From: Diphasiastrum complanatum
Taxonomy: Eukaryota > Streptophyta > Lycopodiopsida > Lycopodiales > Lycopodiaceae
DNA: 64,000 bases
NCBI GenBank assembly: GCA_029204225.1
Contig: CM055095.1
Span: 63,602,466 to 63,666,465, forward strand
Direction of reading: 5' to 3'
Of the stretch, positions 13,737 to 23,800 are shown one piece after another. The first letter of the stretch is position 1; each line of letters starts with the position of its first letter. Position numbers and translations under genes: made by a program. The notes below the pieces were generated by a model. The model saw nothing but the letters and a program-made list of their open reading frames with translations. It ran no database searches and was not told the origin of the DNA.

Positions 13737-14177
13737 TTGGCTCAATTCAAAGTCGGAACCAGCCACAAGGGAGCCCTTATATTGTGCGGGCTACAAAGGA
13801 ACGAGCAATGTCCTCCATATTGGGGCAGTGTAACAAGTGAAGACCACAACATCACCCTGCCAATCATACACAAGAGATTCAAAGACAAAGCAACAGTGGT
13901 AGATGGAGGATCAGGTGTAAATTTGATCTCCACTACCTTCTTGTATCAGAAATGGTGTTTGCAAGGATTGGACCATCAACACTTGCTTTATCTTGTTAAT
14001 AAAACTTGCAACACAGGGAGAATCACTCGTTGGTTACTTCTATTGTTGGAGTTTAATTTTCGAATCATCGTGCGCAAGGGAAAGCAACATTATATGGCAG
14101 ATCATATGTCACGAATCAAGGGGAAGGAGATTGCAGCCCTACCTGATGATGAGCTACCAAACGTTGCCTTGTTTTAG
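13737..14177 (+). pseudogene. Gypsy protease joined directly to RNase H; reverse transcriptase deleted
   Basis: The open frame of 146 codons contains VVDGGSGVNLIS at residues 54-65, the aspartic protease active site as seen in plant gypsy elements. About 15 residues later it passes straight into LYLVNKTCNTGRITRWLLLL and IIVRKGKQHYMADHMSRI, which are the C-terminal part of gypsy RNase H. In an intact element several hundred residues of reverse transcriptase lie between these. The upstream frame 13516-13833 is the spacer before the protease. Integrase is absent. This is an internal deletion derivative, not a working enzyme. Confidence 0.85.
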
Positions 14178-14613
14178 ATTGACACTGTACCTAAATGGGC
14201 CATAGACACAATTGAATATTTAATGTGGGGCCAACTGGCTATGATAAATGTTTAAAAATATGATCTTAGGCTCTAATAATGTCATAAACTCAACCAATCT
14301 TTCTTCTCTCAAAGAGTATATACAATAATCCACAAGAAGAGCTATTATCCATCTCAGATATGAGGATTAGGTCTTCATAGGATTAGGTATAAATCTATCC
14401 CTAGCTCCAATGCCTTATCCAAGCATGCTTATCCATTTGGTAGGTCGAGTTTGGTGATTCATGGGGTTGGTGGTAAATCTCACCAATCACTCCTGGATTA
14501 ACTCCTAAATTATAGGAACTTAACTTGGGGCTCAAGAAATGCCAATGATCCAAAAATGAATCCTTTGAGTCCTAATCCCATCGAACTGGTTGCATTCGAG
14601 ATGCTCACCCTTG
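14178..14613. other. No gene recognised
   Basis: Right after the RNase H remnant the plus strand reads DTVPKWAIDTIEYLMWG, which resembles the spacer after gypsy RNase H. The rest is stop-ridden and shows no integrase. Confidence 0.4.
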
Positions 14614-14959
14614 TGATAGCTCCATGATGGCTTGCTCAATACAATGTCATTGAGATCATATGGCATAGTCTCCTGTGCCATAGAATATCTAACGAATCAT
14701 CATGGGTTTGATGTACTTGATCTGCAGGTAGGAATACCTTCAAGTGATACAGGTTGTCTTTTCTTCTACCTTGTGTAATCAATGTACTGGTGCTTACATC
14801 AATGACATTGCATGCTTCGTCTGAGAACGTCACATGCATCCCAACATTTGCTATTATTGCTATTGATAGCAACAACCTACTGTAATGTAGGTACAAACAG
14901 AACGTCTTCAAGTCATCTGTCTCTGCCGTTTGTGTTGAGCCATAACGAACCAATACCAT
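14614..14959 (-). pseudogene. Copia protease-end/GAG-pre-integrase fragment
   Basis: The minus frame carries VGMHVTFSDEACNVIDVST, LITQGRRKDNLYHLKVFL and LWHRRLCHMISMTLY, the ordered signatures of a copia GAG-pre-integrase domain. The usual Gly of RLGH is Cys here. It stops where integrase should begin. On the other side it meets plus-strand family C sequence near 15000. Confidence 0.85.
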
Positions 14960-14998
14960 TCACTTGATGTTTACACATGTCTCCAAGAATAATAAATC

Positions 14999-15755
14999 TT
15001 GATGGATCTACACTCTGAAAGTCAGACATTATCCATCTTCATGCTAACCACACATGTCTGCATAGATATAGGTGGTCGAATTTTCATGATTCGATCTTTC
15101 TTCGCCCATCTTCGAGCTTTCTGGCTCTTCAACATAGGACGAACTATTATTGTTCTCCCGCTTGCCTTGAGCCAATTTAGCACAAATCCAAGCTTGACAC
15201 ATTGGAAGATTGCGAAGCAAATCTTGCAGTACCTTCAACTAACAAAAGATTTTGGATTGTGTTATTCTCGTGATGTAGGATTCCAGATGCTTTCATACAG
15301 TGATGCTAGCTGGGCATTTCTCAAGGACAACTTCAAAAGTGTCTTAGGAGGATGTACCATCGCATCAGGAGTAGCAATTCTCTGGGTTAGCAAAAAGTAG
15401 AACATTGTAGCTTAGTCATCCTGCGAAGCAGAATATGTAGCAGTAGCAAAGATGACCAATGAAATCACTTGGCTCAAACAGTTCCTTGATGAATTAGGTG
15501 AAACGAGAAATGAACTTCTGATTTTGTAGATGGACAATACATCCGCAATACACCCGACAAAGGATCCCGTGTTTCACTCAAGGATGAAACACATTGCAAT
15601 CAAGTACCACTTGATAAGCAATCTGATTGAAAAGAACAAGCTATAGACTACTTTCATTGGAACGAAGAAGATGGTTGTTGACATCTTCAAAAAGGCCCTA
15701 GACAAAGGTTTGTCCAAGAAACAGAGGAGCAGTCTAGGAGTCATCAAGGGATGAA
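14999..15755 (+). pseudogene. Family C copia reverse transcriptase end and RNase H (C1)
   Basis: From about 15165 the plus strand reads LSQFSTNPSLTHWKIAKQIL, then GLCYSRDVGFQMLSYSDASW (the RNase H start with the SDASW motif), SSCEAEYVAVAKMTNEITWL (the STEAEY motif), MDNTSAIH, RMKHIAIKYHLI and IFKKALDKGL. The order is that of copia RNase H. Stops interrupt it after ILWVSKK, before MDNTS and at NKL*TT, so it is not functional. The upstream part of the frame (14999-15160) is not recognisable. At about 15748 the sequence switches to a fragment of LTR A. Confidence 0.85.
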
Positions 15756-16142
15756 AGATCCACCAAAATTAGCATTAGGGATAGGTTTAGGGCTACTCAT
15801 ACCTGCCCAAAACCGTGATGGATCATGTATATATAGGTGATGATATCTCACCAAAATCAATCAAGCAATTTCATGTTTTTTCTCTCATAATGGTGCAATT
15901 GCTCTCTATGTTCATAATTGTTTGAGTACTTGTGATTATTAATGATTATAGGATTGAATGTAGGTCTGGTGTACAGTACTCAGACTGTGGGAGGCCGTAC
16001 TTTCACACGTGTGAAGCCTTCTTCAAGGATTTGGGCCATTTAGTGAGGTTCAAACATAGATTTTTGATGGATTTTGATGGTTCAACTTGTGCTAATCTTA
16101 TGAAATCATAATCTATTGTTTCCCTCATCATTTCAAGTGTTT
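15748..16142 (+). repeat. Internal fragment of family A/B LTR
   Basis: About 395 bp almost identical to 56897-57291 inside the 3' LTR of element B, including the TATATATAGG box and the CACACGTGTG palindrome at 16004. Neither LTR terminus is present. The left junction shares the bases around AGGGATGAAAG with family C RNase H sequence, and the right junction shares GTGTTT with the next copia fragment. Confidence 0.93.
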
Positions 16143-16446
16143 GGTTGTTTCTATTTTGAAAATTACATGATCATTGAAAGGAGATCTATTCTTAGGAAGA
16201 AGTTCATTCTTATGATGGATCAAAGCTCTATTGGAAAAACCTATGCTAGGAGCAAGCATATTGAGATACAATATCATTTTGTGAGGGAGCGAGTCATAGC
16301 AAAGGAGGTGGAGCTTCAACATGTGTCTTCAAGGGAATGTGTAGCTAATATATTCACCAAATCATTGGGAAAAGACTTGTTCATGAAGCATAGGACTTCA
16401 CTTGGAGTATTATCAAAGTCTATGCTAAAACTAGGTGAAGAGGGAG
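16138..16446 (+). pseudogene. Family D copia polyprotein tail (D1)
   Basis: The frame begins VFGCFYFENY, the integrase C-terminal KVFGC motif, then skips to RSKHIEIQYHFVRERVIAKE and NIFTKSLGKDLFMKHRTSLG, the last part of RNase H. Reverse transcriptase is therefore deleted. It ends just before a purine-rich tract (GGTGAAGAGGGAG) and the 3' LTR, in proper order for a 3' element end. Confidence 0.85.
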
Positions 16447-17097
16447 TGTGAAAGATTCAACTGGTTTCATCACATTTTGCAATATTTCCATATTTGGCAT
16501 ATTGAGGCCAAAACTTGTTTTAGACTTAGAGGTTGACTTTTCAAAGTTCATTCGTCTAAATTTCATTTGAATAAATGCTTTTTGAAAGTGTGGAAAAGTT
16601 AGGATGCGAGTTTGAGTAGATTCAATTTGAATAGTTGGGTACATTGAATCTAGACCCAAAATTAGTAGGGTTATCATTTTGGTGGGAAAGCCAAGTGGCC
16701 AAATAGGGTTTGGACCTGCTATAAAAGGATGTAACTGGTGGAGAGAGTGATCTTCTCTCTTCTATCTCTCATTTCATCATTATACATGGTTCTCTTTGGG
16801 TTCTACTACTCATTGGTGCACTCTCATGATGTTATCTTGCAATCTTGTGTGTAGAATGATCATTTATTGCTATTTTCGGTTCCACACGTGTGAAATATAG
16901 TAGGGTACTGTAATTGTACGGACAACAACCATATTCTATGTTTTGGTTCATGTTTGATCAGTATCTCTTAGAGTTTGCATCTCATTTTGTATGTAGATGC
17001 TGATTTTTCTACATTGGTAGGATTGTTGGTTTGCTCCTTATTGTAACCAAAGATCAGGGACATGGATTGGATCTTGAATGATCTGAAATCCTTCACA
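16447..17097 (+). repeat. LTR of family D (D1, 3' LTR)
   Basis: 651 bp, starts TGTGAAAGATTC and ends GAAATCCTTCACA, giving imperfect terminal inverted repeats. It is preceded by a polypurine tract. It aligns over its whole length to the LTRs at 36506-37154 and 44803-45452. A TATAAAA box lies at 16720-16726 and the CACACGTGTG palindrome at 16883-16892. The flank on the right is family C RNase H with no gap. Confidence 0.93.
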
Positions 17098-17573
17098 AGC
17101 CTCTGGTCTTGCAGATGGACAACACCTCTACGATACACCTGATGAAAGATCTCGTGCTCCATTCTAGAACAAAGCACATTGCGATCAAGTACCACTTGAT
17201 CAGGGATCTAATTGAAAAGAAGATGTTGCAGACCACCTTCATCGGAACGAAATACATGGTTGCTGACATCTTCACCAAAGCCCTGGACAAAGGACTTTTT
17301 GAGAGACAAAGGAGCAGCCTCGGGATCGTAAAGCTATCATGCTTTGAGAGGGAGCTGAAGAAAAAAAACCTTTCCATTTACAAAGCATTGCTAGCTTTCA
17401 GCCCTCTGCTTGACGAAGATGTTCGCGAACAAAAAGTCAAGAGACACAAAGCACGAAAGTTTTGCGAACACTTGACAAAAAGACACAAACACAAAAGGTT
17501 CACGAACGAGAATCTTTTGCGGTCCAACACGAGAAAGTCAGACGACGGAAACGAAACCAACGATGCGACATGA
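17098..17573 (+). pseudogene. Family C copia RNase H tail (C2)
   Basis: Begins immediately after LTR D1 with LVLQMDNTSTIHLMKDLV, then RTKHIAIKYHLIRDLIEK, FIGTKYMVADIFTKALDKGL and SSLGIV, the C-terminal third of copia RNase H without internal stops. The frame runs on into Lys/Arg-rich sequence (EHLTKRHKHKRF) that is probably 3' untranslated in the element, since the same DNA recurs at 38906-39240. The N-terminal part of the protein is absent on the left of LTR D1. Confidence 0.88.
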
Positions 17574-17737
17574 AAAACGTTGCGAAACCCTTTCTGTCCT
17601 CACGCTCCAAAGAGTACCAGCAAAGATCATGCAAGTACCTAGGAGTACAAATATCTGATCTGATGGCATGATGTCAGCAAATACACTCTAGGTCATGGAT
17701 AATCTGCCACTCTTGTAATTTTTAGATTAGTTGTAAA
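17574..17737 (+). other. Family C 3' untranslated segment
   Basis: Connects the RNase H frame to the LTR. The part before it contains the palindrome GTTCGCGAAC (17424-17433). Much of 17300-17632 is shared with 38906-39240. Confidence 0.6.
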
Positions 17738-18288
17738 TGTTTTACATAGAACGACTATATCCTTACTGGATGATACTTGACACATATACAGAAAACAGTC
17801 TGATGCTAGTAAGCAATCAAGATGAAAAATACAGAGATGAAGTTCGCTTGCGAGCGAGTTCTGTAAGCAAGATCCACAAGATCCACAAGTCTGCTAGTAA
17901 GCGAGACATCCATTCGTCAGTCTCTCACGCCAATGCACTGCGTGGATATGCATGCAGTGCTTGAAGAATCAGAGAAAATCAATAGATGATCTTGTAGCCG
18001 TTGTGCACATGTCAATTTATGATGTATGATCTTGAATGCAAATGTGTTTGCTGTTATTCGTGTGTCTGATTCTCACATTCATTTCAATTTTGCACATTGG
18101 TTGAATTTGTTGAATGCTACATTAATTTATATATGTATATCAGTAGTGCCTGACTACATTCTGGAGGACTGTAGGAGTGATTCAGTTGGCAGTGTCCAGC
18201 GAACGCATCTGAACTCCATCCGAATCGCATTTAGTCGCAGTTGCTTTGCTTTTGCGACTGTTTTGCGGCTGCGAATTCTCATCACATG
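17738..18288 (+). repeat. LTR of family C (C2, 3' LTR)
   Basis: Starts TGTTTTACATAG. It aligns with the minus-strand LTR at 20291-20802 (shared phrases GACTACATTCTGGAGGACTG / GTCTATCTGCATTCTAGAGG and GAACTCCATCC). The two are diverged by many substitutions. The right end touches LTR E4, so the exact terminus is uncertain. Confidence 0.75.
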
Positions 18289-18989
18289 TGTGAAAGTACT
18301 GTACTTTAGGACCATAAATGGATCTACAAAAGATCCACAAGAGTGATTGGATGCTTGCTTAACAATCTATCAAAAAACTAGACACAAAAAAGTTGATCTA
18401 GATTGGCAGTTTGACAAACAACAGGCATTAACAATCAAAAGCATTGATCAACATTGAAATACGAGCCCACACATTTGTACTACAGGCTGTAGTACGGCCT
18501 TCAACCTGAGAAACAAGTAGAAATTGATTTGGTTTCATTTGGATTACAAAAACTCAATGTACATAGTGAACTAGCTTGAGATTGCCAATGAGCTCCAAAA
18601 TTTTTCTATCTTCTCACTATGGAGAGAGGGGATACATACCAAATTCGACTTCCTTCTTGAAGTTAGGTGGATTTCCAGCATGTAATAAGGAAGGTAACTC
18701 ACTCTCCTTGACCTAAAATGAAACCCTAGTCTATTTCCTAGAGTTATGCTTGGTAGGTAGCTAGTTGGTCAAATTTTCACCTTAAACTTAGGTGTAGGTC
18801 TTATAAAGTAGGGATGACCACCAAATAGATATGACCAACTCTCTTGAATTGACCTAACCTACATTACGATGGGTTTCCCACGTGGCATCATGGCCTCACA
18901 TGTGTGGGACCCACTTGTGTACACAATTTACACTATTCTACATGGTTTTTGATCAAGCTAGGTTTGCCAATTTTTGGCAATTAATCACA
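18289..18989 (-). repeat. Solo-like LTR of family E (E4)
   Basis: 701 bp between TGTGAAAGTACT and the end ATTAATCACA. The reverse complement aligns along its whole length with the E1 LTR at 28200-28901. No internal element sequence lies on either side: left is LTR C and right is repeat H. I did not find a convincing 5-bp duplication, so it may be a recombined rather than a clean solo LTR. Confidence 0.88.
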
Positions 18990-19310
18990 GATGAATTGAG
19001 TTTATCCCTTAACTAAGGAATACTCTATACAAAAAATATTGTATATCCAATACACATAATTTTAACTGATAAATCCTGATGATTCACTATCATGGATCAT
19101 ACAAGCAATATAATCTAAAACTATTAGTCTTTGGTGAATCCTTATCACGTTGATTGTTTTACCAATTAACTTCATCTAGGAGTAACCAACTACTCAAGTT
19201 AATTGCCAATGATTTAGAAATCTTAAATGTATAGGTGCAGAATTCAATTATACTAGTATAACACCACATTTAGAATCTCATCTCAATCATTTATAAGTTA
19301 ACCGGTTTTT
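18990..19310 (-). repeat. Unclassified repeat H, copy 1
   Basis: The reverse complement matches 31355-31570, sharing for example TACTAGTATAATTG, ATTTCTRAATCATTGGCAA and CAGTTAAAATTATGTGYATT. This copy has about 95 bp more in the middle. No coding capacity or terminal repeats are visible. Confidence 0.8.
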
Positions 19311-19663
19311 GGGTCCAAAACTCTTGTCCTAGATTTGAAACGTCTTACAGATGCTCAAAACGCCAGAGAGCTGTCCCGAAACGCCAGATTTAAGGGCAAA
19401 ATGGCGGCCCTACGACCCGAAACACGCGAGGGAGAGTCTAGTAGTCGCGCGATGAACTGAGTTAAAAATACTTTGCATCTCTAGGGGTGGGTCCCCTTGC
19501 AAACACAGAAGAGTGAGAGCATGTAAGTCGATGCATGCCACGTGTCAAAATAAAAGGTCAAGCTGATCTAAATCGTAGTGCATAGATCCGACGACCAGGA
19601 ATTTGCTAAAGCTTTCCTTCAGCTTTTTCAACTTCAAATGAGATTCCGAGAGGGTTCTTAACA
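19311..19663 (+). repeat. Possible LTR of copia family J
   Basis: Ends in CTTAACA, one base before a PBS-like string, and is followed by a leader and a gag start in the same orientation. It is more CG-containing than its neighbours (around 19360-19450). The 5' edge is set only by the end of repeat H. Confidence 0.4.
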
Positions 19664-19664
19664 T

Positions 19665-19676
19665 TGGTATTGGGCC
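19665..19676 (+). other. Degenerate primer-binding site (family J)
   Basis: TGGTATTGGGCC resembles TGGTATCAGAGC in the first six bases and loosely after that. Its position between a CA-ending segment and a gag supports the call. Confidence 0.4.
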
Positions 19677-20068
19677 ACTTTTGTTTTAAGGCCTGTCCAC
19701 TGGTGGTGTTTTTGCAAATAAGTAGAAAACTGAGTGATAATTTGACCTAGTTGGAGAGACTGTTATTTGGATCTGATTAGACAAGAGCTATGCTGGTACA
19801 AAGGGCTATGCGTTGATATAAAATTTTTTGAAATTGAAGATTTGTGCACGACGAAAGAATTTGTTAAAAATGGCAGTTTGGTAATTATTGCCATTTTTCA
19901 AGCTTGAGGGCAGTTGTGAGCCATTTTAGAGCCAAAATCTTCAATTTGGCTTAACTTTCTATCCATAACTCAGATTGGAAAGTGGTCAAAAATGCCATTT
20001 GTCAATTTAACAACAAAATTTTTATTTTTGTAGTCATTTTTGCAATTTGGACTCATCTAAGTGAAGTT

Positions 20069-20268
20069 ATGGCAACTCTAAACGAGAGCATCCTCAATGA
20101 GTCAAGTAAATTGGAAGGAGCCGACAACTATGCAATTTGAAAATTCAAACTGAAGAACATTTTGATGGGAAAGGAGCTATGAGAGATCGTGACAAGTGAA
20201 GAGACAAGGCCAGTGATTGAAGAAGATCATGATGACATGATGAGAGAACCAGACTCTGATACCTCTGT
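20069..20268 (+). pseudogene. Copia gag N-terminus with two Trp-to-stop changes (family J)
   Basis: The frame starts ATG GCA ACT and reads KLEGADNYAI-stop-KFKLKNILMGKEL-stop-EIVTSEE. In copia gag these two stops are the conserved Trp of NYxxW and LWEIV, so both TGG codons have become TGA. The fragment ends at about residue 65, where it meets the minus-strand PBS of C3. It cannot make a useful protein. Confidence 0.85.
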
Positions 20269-20278
20269 TGGGAATCAA

Positions 20279-20290
20279 GCTCTGATACCA
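20279..20290 (-). other. Primer-binding site of family C (C3)
   Basis: The plus strand reads GCTCTGATACCA, a perfect reverse complement of TGGTATCAGAGC. It adjoins LTR C3 on its right. A second imperfect copy (CTCTGATACC) lies about 24 bp to the left. Confidence 0.85.
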
Positions 20291-20802
20291 TTCACGAATA
20301 TGAATCGATACGAATGAAACGAAAATAAATTTGGATGGAGTTCGGATATGATTGCTGGTCACTGCATGTTATATCATTCCTACAATCCTCTAGAATGCAG
20401 ATAGACATTGCTGACCTACGTTTAAGTTAACTTAGCATTCAACAAGATTGAACCTATGTGTAGAATAGATAAAACGAGCGAATGAGATACATGAACAATA
20501 AGCAGACAGTAATTCAATCGAGAACAAACAATTTAGAATGTTATGTGCATAACAGCTACAACATCATCTATTGATCCTCTTTTGTTCAAACACTGTGTGA
20601 CAGACCCACACAGTGCATTGGCATGAGAGAAAACGATGTTCTTCCATGAATAGTGTCTCACTTACTAGCGGACTCATTGGATCTCTGTGAATCCTGCTTA
20701 CAATGTCTCACCCACTAGCAGACTTCTCTATTCTGTATTTTGTCTATCTGTATCTTCTTGTATCATTAGTGCAACTAGCAACTGCATATATTCAGAGTAA
20801 CA
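20291..20802 (-). repeat. 5' LTR of family C (C3)
   Basis: About 512 bp. On the minus strand it starts TGTTACTCTGAAT and ends next to the PBS. It aligns to the C2 LTR (17738-18288) and, in part, to 39432-39600. Its outer end joins the polyprotein of element A, about eight bases from the point where A stops matching B. Confidence 0.8.
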
Positions 20803-23800
20803 TTTCTGAAAGATTGGGTTAGATGCAAGGTGTTGGGCTGATATATTGTCATTGTAGATGATTGGTGCCTCCTCTGAATCCATGATCTTTAGTTCCACCA
20901 ATAATCTCTTGATCCAAAGTACCTCCTTTGTAGTGGTTGTCAAAGCTTTGTACTCGGCCTCGGTTGAAGATAGAGATATAGTTTCTTGCTTTTTTGAAAG
21001 CCATGAAACCACACCTTCTCCTATGAAAGTTGAATAGGCACTTGTTGATTTCCTATCCCTCTTGTCCCCTGCAAAATCTGAATCGCTAAATGCATGAAGG
21101 TTAATCACATCTCCTCTATATGGAATCCCAAAATCCAATGTACCCGAGATGTATCTTAGAATCCTCTTAGCCTTTTTCCAATGGATATTCAATGGCTTTT
21201 GCATGGATTGGCTCAACCTACATACACTAAAGCTAAGATCTGGTCTAGTTATAGTGATCCACATTAAGGAACCTATAAGTTGCCTAAACAAAGTGATGTC
21301 CATGAAGGATCTTTCATCATCTTCATTTGGCACTTTTACATCTTGCTCCATTGGTGTGTCAACACTTTTGCATACTTCCATCTTAAACTTATTCAAAAGA
21401 CTTTGAGCATAGTTTACTTGACTTATAAAGATAGAATCAGACCCTCTAAGTACTTCTATGCCTAAGATGAAGTGAAGACACCCTAGATCTACCATCTTGA
21501 ACTCTAAGGATAGATCTATCTTGATTTTTTCAATACCATCAACACTATTTCCACTAATGATGATGTCATCTACATAAATGAGTAAAAGTACAATACCAAC
21601 ATCATCAAACTTAATGTAAAGAGTGGGATCATATTCACTTTGAACAAAAGAAAGTGAAATAAGATAGCAATGTAGTCTTGAGTTCCAAGATCTCGAGGCT
21701 TGCTTCAAACCATAGATGCTTCTTTGGAGATGGCATACTTTGTTCTCCATTCCATGCTTGATGAACCCTTGTCGCTGCTCCATATAGATATCCTCTTCCA
21801 AAAAACCATTCAAGAAAGCATTAGAGACATCCATTTGACATAGAATCCATCCAAAATGTGATGCAAGTGCAATGATTAGTCTTATTGTGACCATCTTGGC
21901 CACGGGTGCAAAAGTTTCCTCATAGTCTATCCCTCTCTCTTGAGCATAACCTTTTGCAACTAATCTTGCTTTATGTTTGTTAACACTCCCATTTGCATTC
22001 AACTTAAGCTTGAAGACCCACTTGCATCCTATTACATTCCTTTGAGGTCTCTCAACAAGCAACCAAGTTTCATTCTCAATCAAGGCATCATACTCATCCA
22101 ACATAGCTTTATACCATTCTTTGGAGTTCAATGCATCTTCAACATTAGACGGTTCTTCAAAACTAGATAAATCATAAGAAGTGGATGAGATACTCTCAAC
22201 TTGATGTCCTTTGCCTTGATATGTGAGCCTTGATGGCTCCACTTTTGCCCTTGAAGATCTCCTTGGTGTGATAGGTGGGTTTGGTGCTTGCTCCTCCATG
22301 AGCTCCTCCTCAAAACCAAGATCTTGCTCCTCGGCCATCTTCTTCTTGATTGTTGGAGCACTTGAGCCTTCTTCAAGCATATGCATATGATGTTCATCAA
22401 ATATGACATCCCTTGAAACAACAAATTTGTTCAAGGATGGGAGATAGACTTTGTAGCCCTTGCTTGAGCTTGCATATCCAAGCATGATCCCTCTTGTGGA
22501 AGATGGATCCTCCTTGGTTCTTGTTTCCAATGGCACATGCACATAACATATACACCCAAAAACTTTCAAGTGATTAAGATTGGGTTTCTTTCCATACAAC
22601 ATCTCATAAGGAGTTTTGCCTTCAATTACTTTGCTAGACACCCTATTCATCAAGTAGTTTGCACATACAAGAGACTCACCCCAAAAGGATTTGGGCAAAC
22701 AAGCATCTAATCTTAAAGCCTTAGAACATTCACATAATGTTCTATTCCTTCTTTCAGCAACTCCATTTTGTTGAGGAGTGTAAGGACAAGAAGTCTCTTT
22801 CTTGATCCCTTCCTCCTCACAAAAGGCCTTGAACTCATTGGAGATGAATTCTCCACCATTGTCACTTCTAAGAATCTTGATGCTATGATTATGATGCTTT
22901 TCCACAAACAACTTGAACTTTACAAAAGTATCAAATACTTGAGACTTGAAGGAAAGTAAGAACACCCAACAATATCTTGAGTAGTCATCAATGAAGGTTA
23001 AAAACATGGATGAACCTCCATTAGATTTGGTGCTAGCAATGTGCACATCCGAGTGTATGAGTTCAAGAGGATGAGATGACTTTGTGATGGAGTTAGGAAA
23101 CACCTTCTTATGTGCCTTGGATAAGGCACAAGCTTCACAAACCTTGTCTTCCTTCCCAATAGACCTTGTTAGGCCTAAAGCATACTCCTCCTTGATCATA
23201 GCCTCCATGGAACCTGAGTTGACATGTCCAAGTCTTTTGTGCCATAAAGTAAAGGTAGATATCTTGCTCTTATCGGCCAACATGACAACATTAGTATCCA
23301 CAAATGCATCCAGCTTATAAAGTTTGCCAAGTCTAGTGCCCTTAGCCACTATCTTACCCTTCTTCTTGATGAAACATTCATTTGAAGCAAAGTCAACATT
23401 GAAACCATTGTCTACCATTTGGCCAACACTTAGTAGATTCTTTGTTATTGTAGGAATGTACAAAACACCTTCTATGTTGATCTTTTTGGAAGATCCTAAG
23501 CAAAGGGGAATGCTACCAACTCCTTCAATCTTACAAGCTTCATCATTTGCTGTATAGATAGACTTTATAGGTCCATCATAAGATAAGAGAGAAGAGAAAA
23601 ACTCTCTTTTACTAGTCATGTGTGAACTAGCACCCGAGTCAATCCACCAAGGATCTTCTCCTTTGAAGCTTGTTGAAGAAAATATGGACATCATGAGAGA
23701 GTCCTCATGTGAACTCTCCTCCTCCTCCTCTTTGCTCATGTTGGCTTGGCTTTGATCTTGCTTCCTCTTGAAGCATTCCGAGGCATAATGCCCCATCTTG

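Noticed and set aside
18289-18989. Clean solo LTR with target duplication for E4
   Set aside because: The five bases on each side do not match under either plausible LTR boundary, so only solo-like LTR is claimed.
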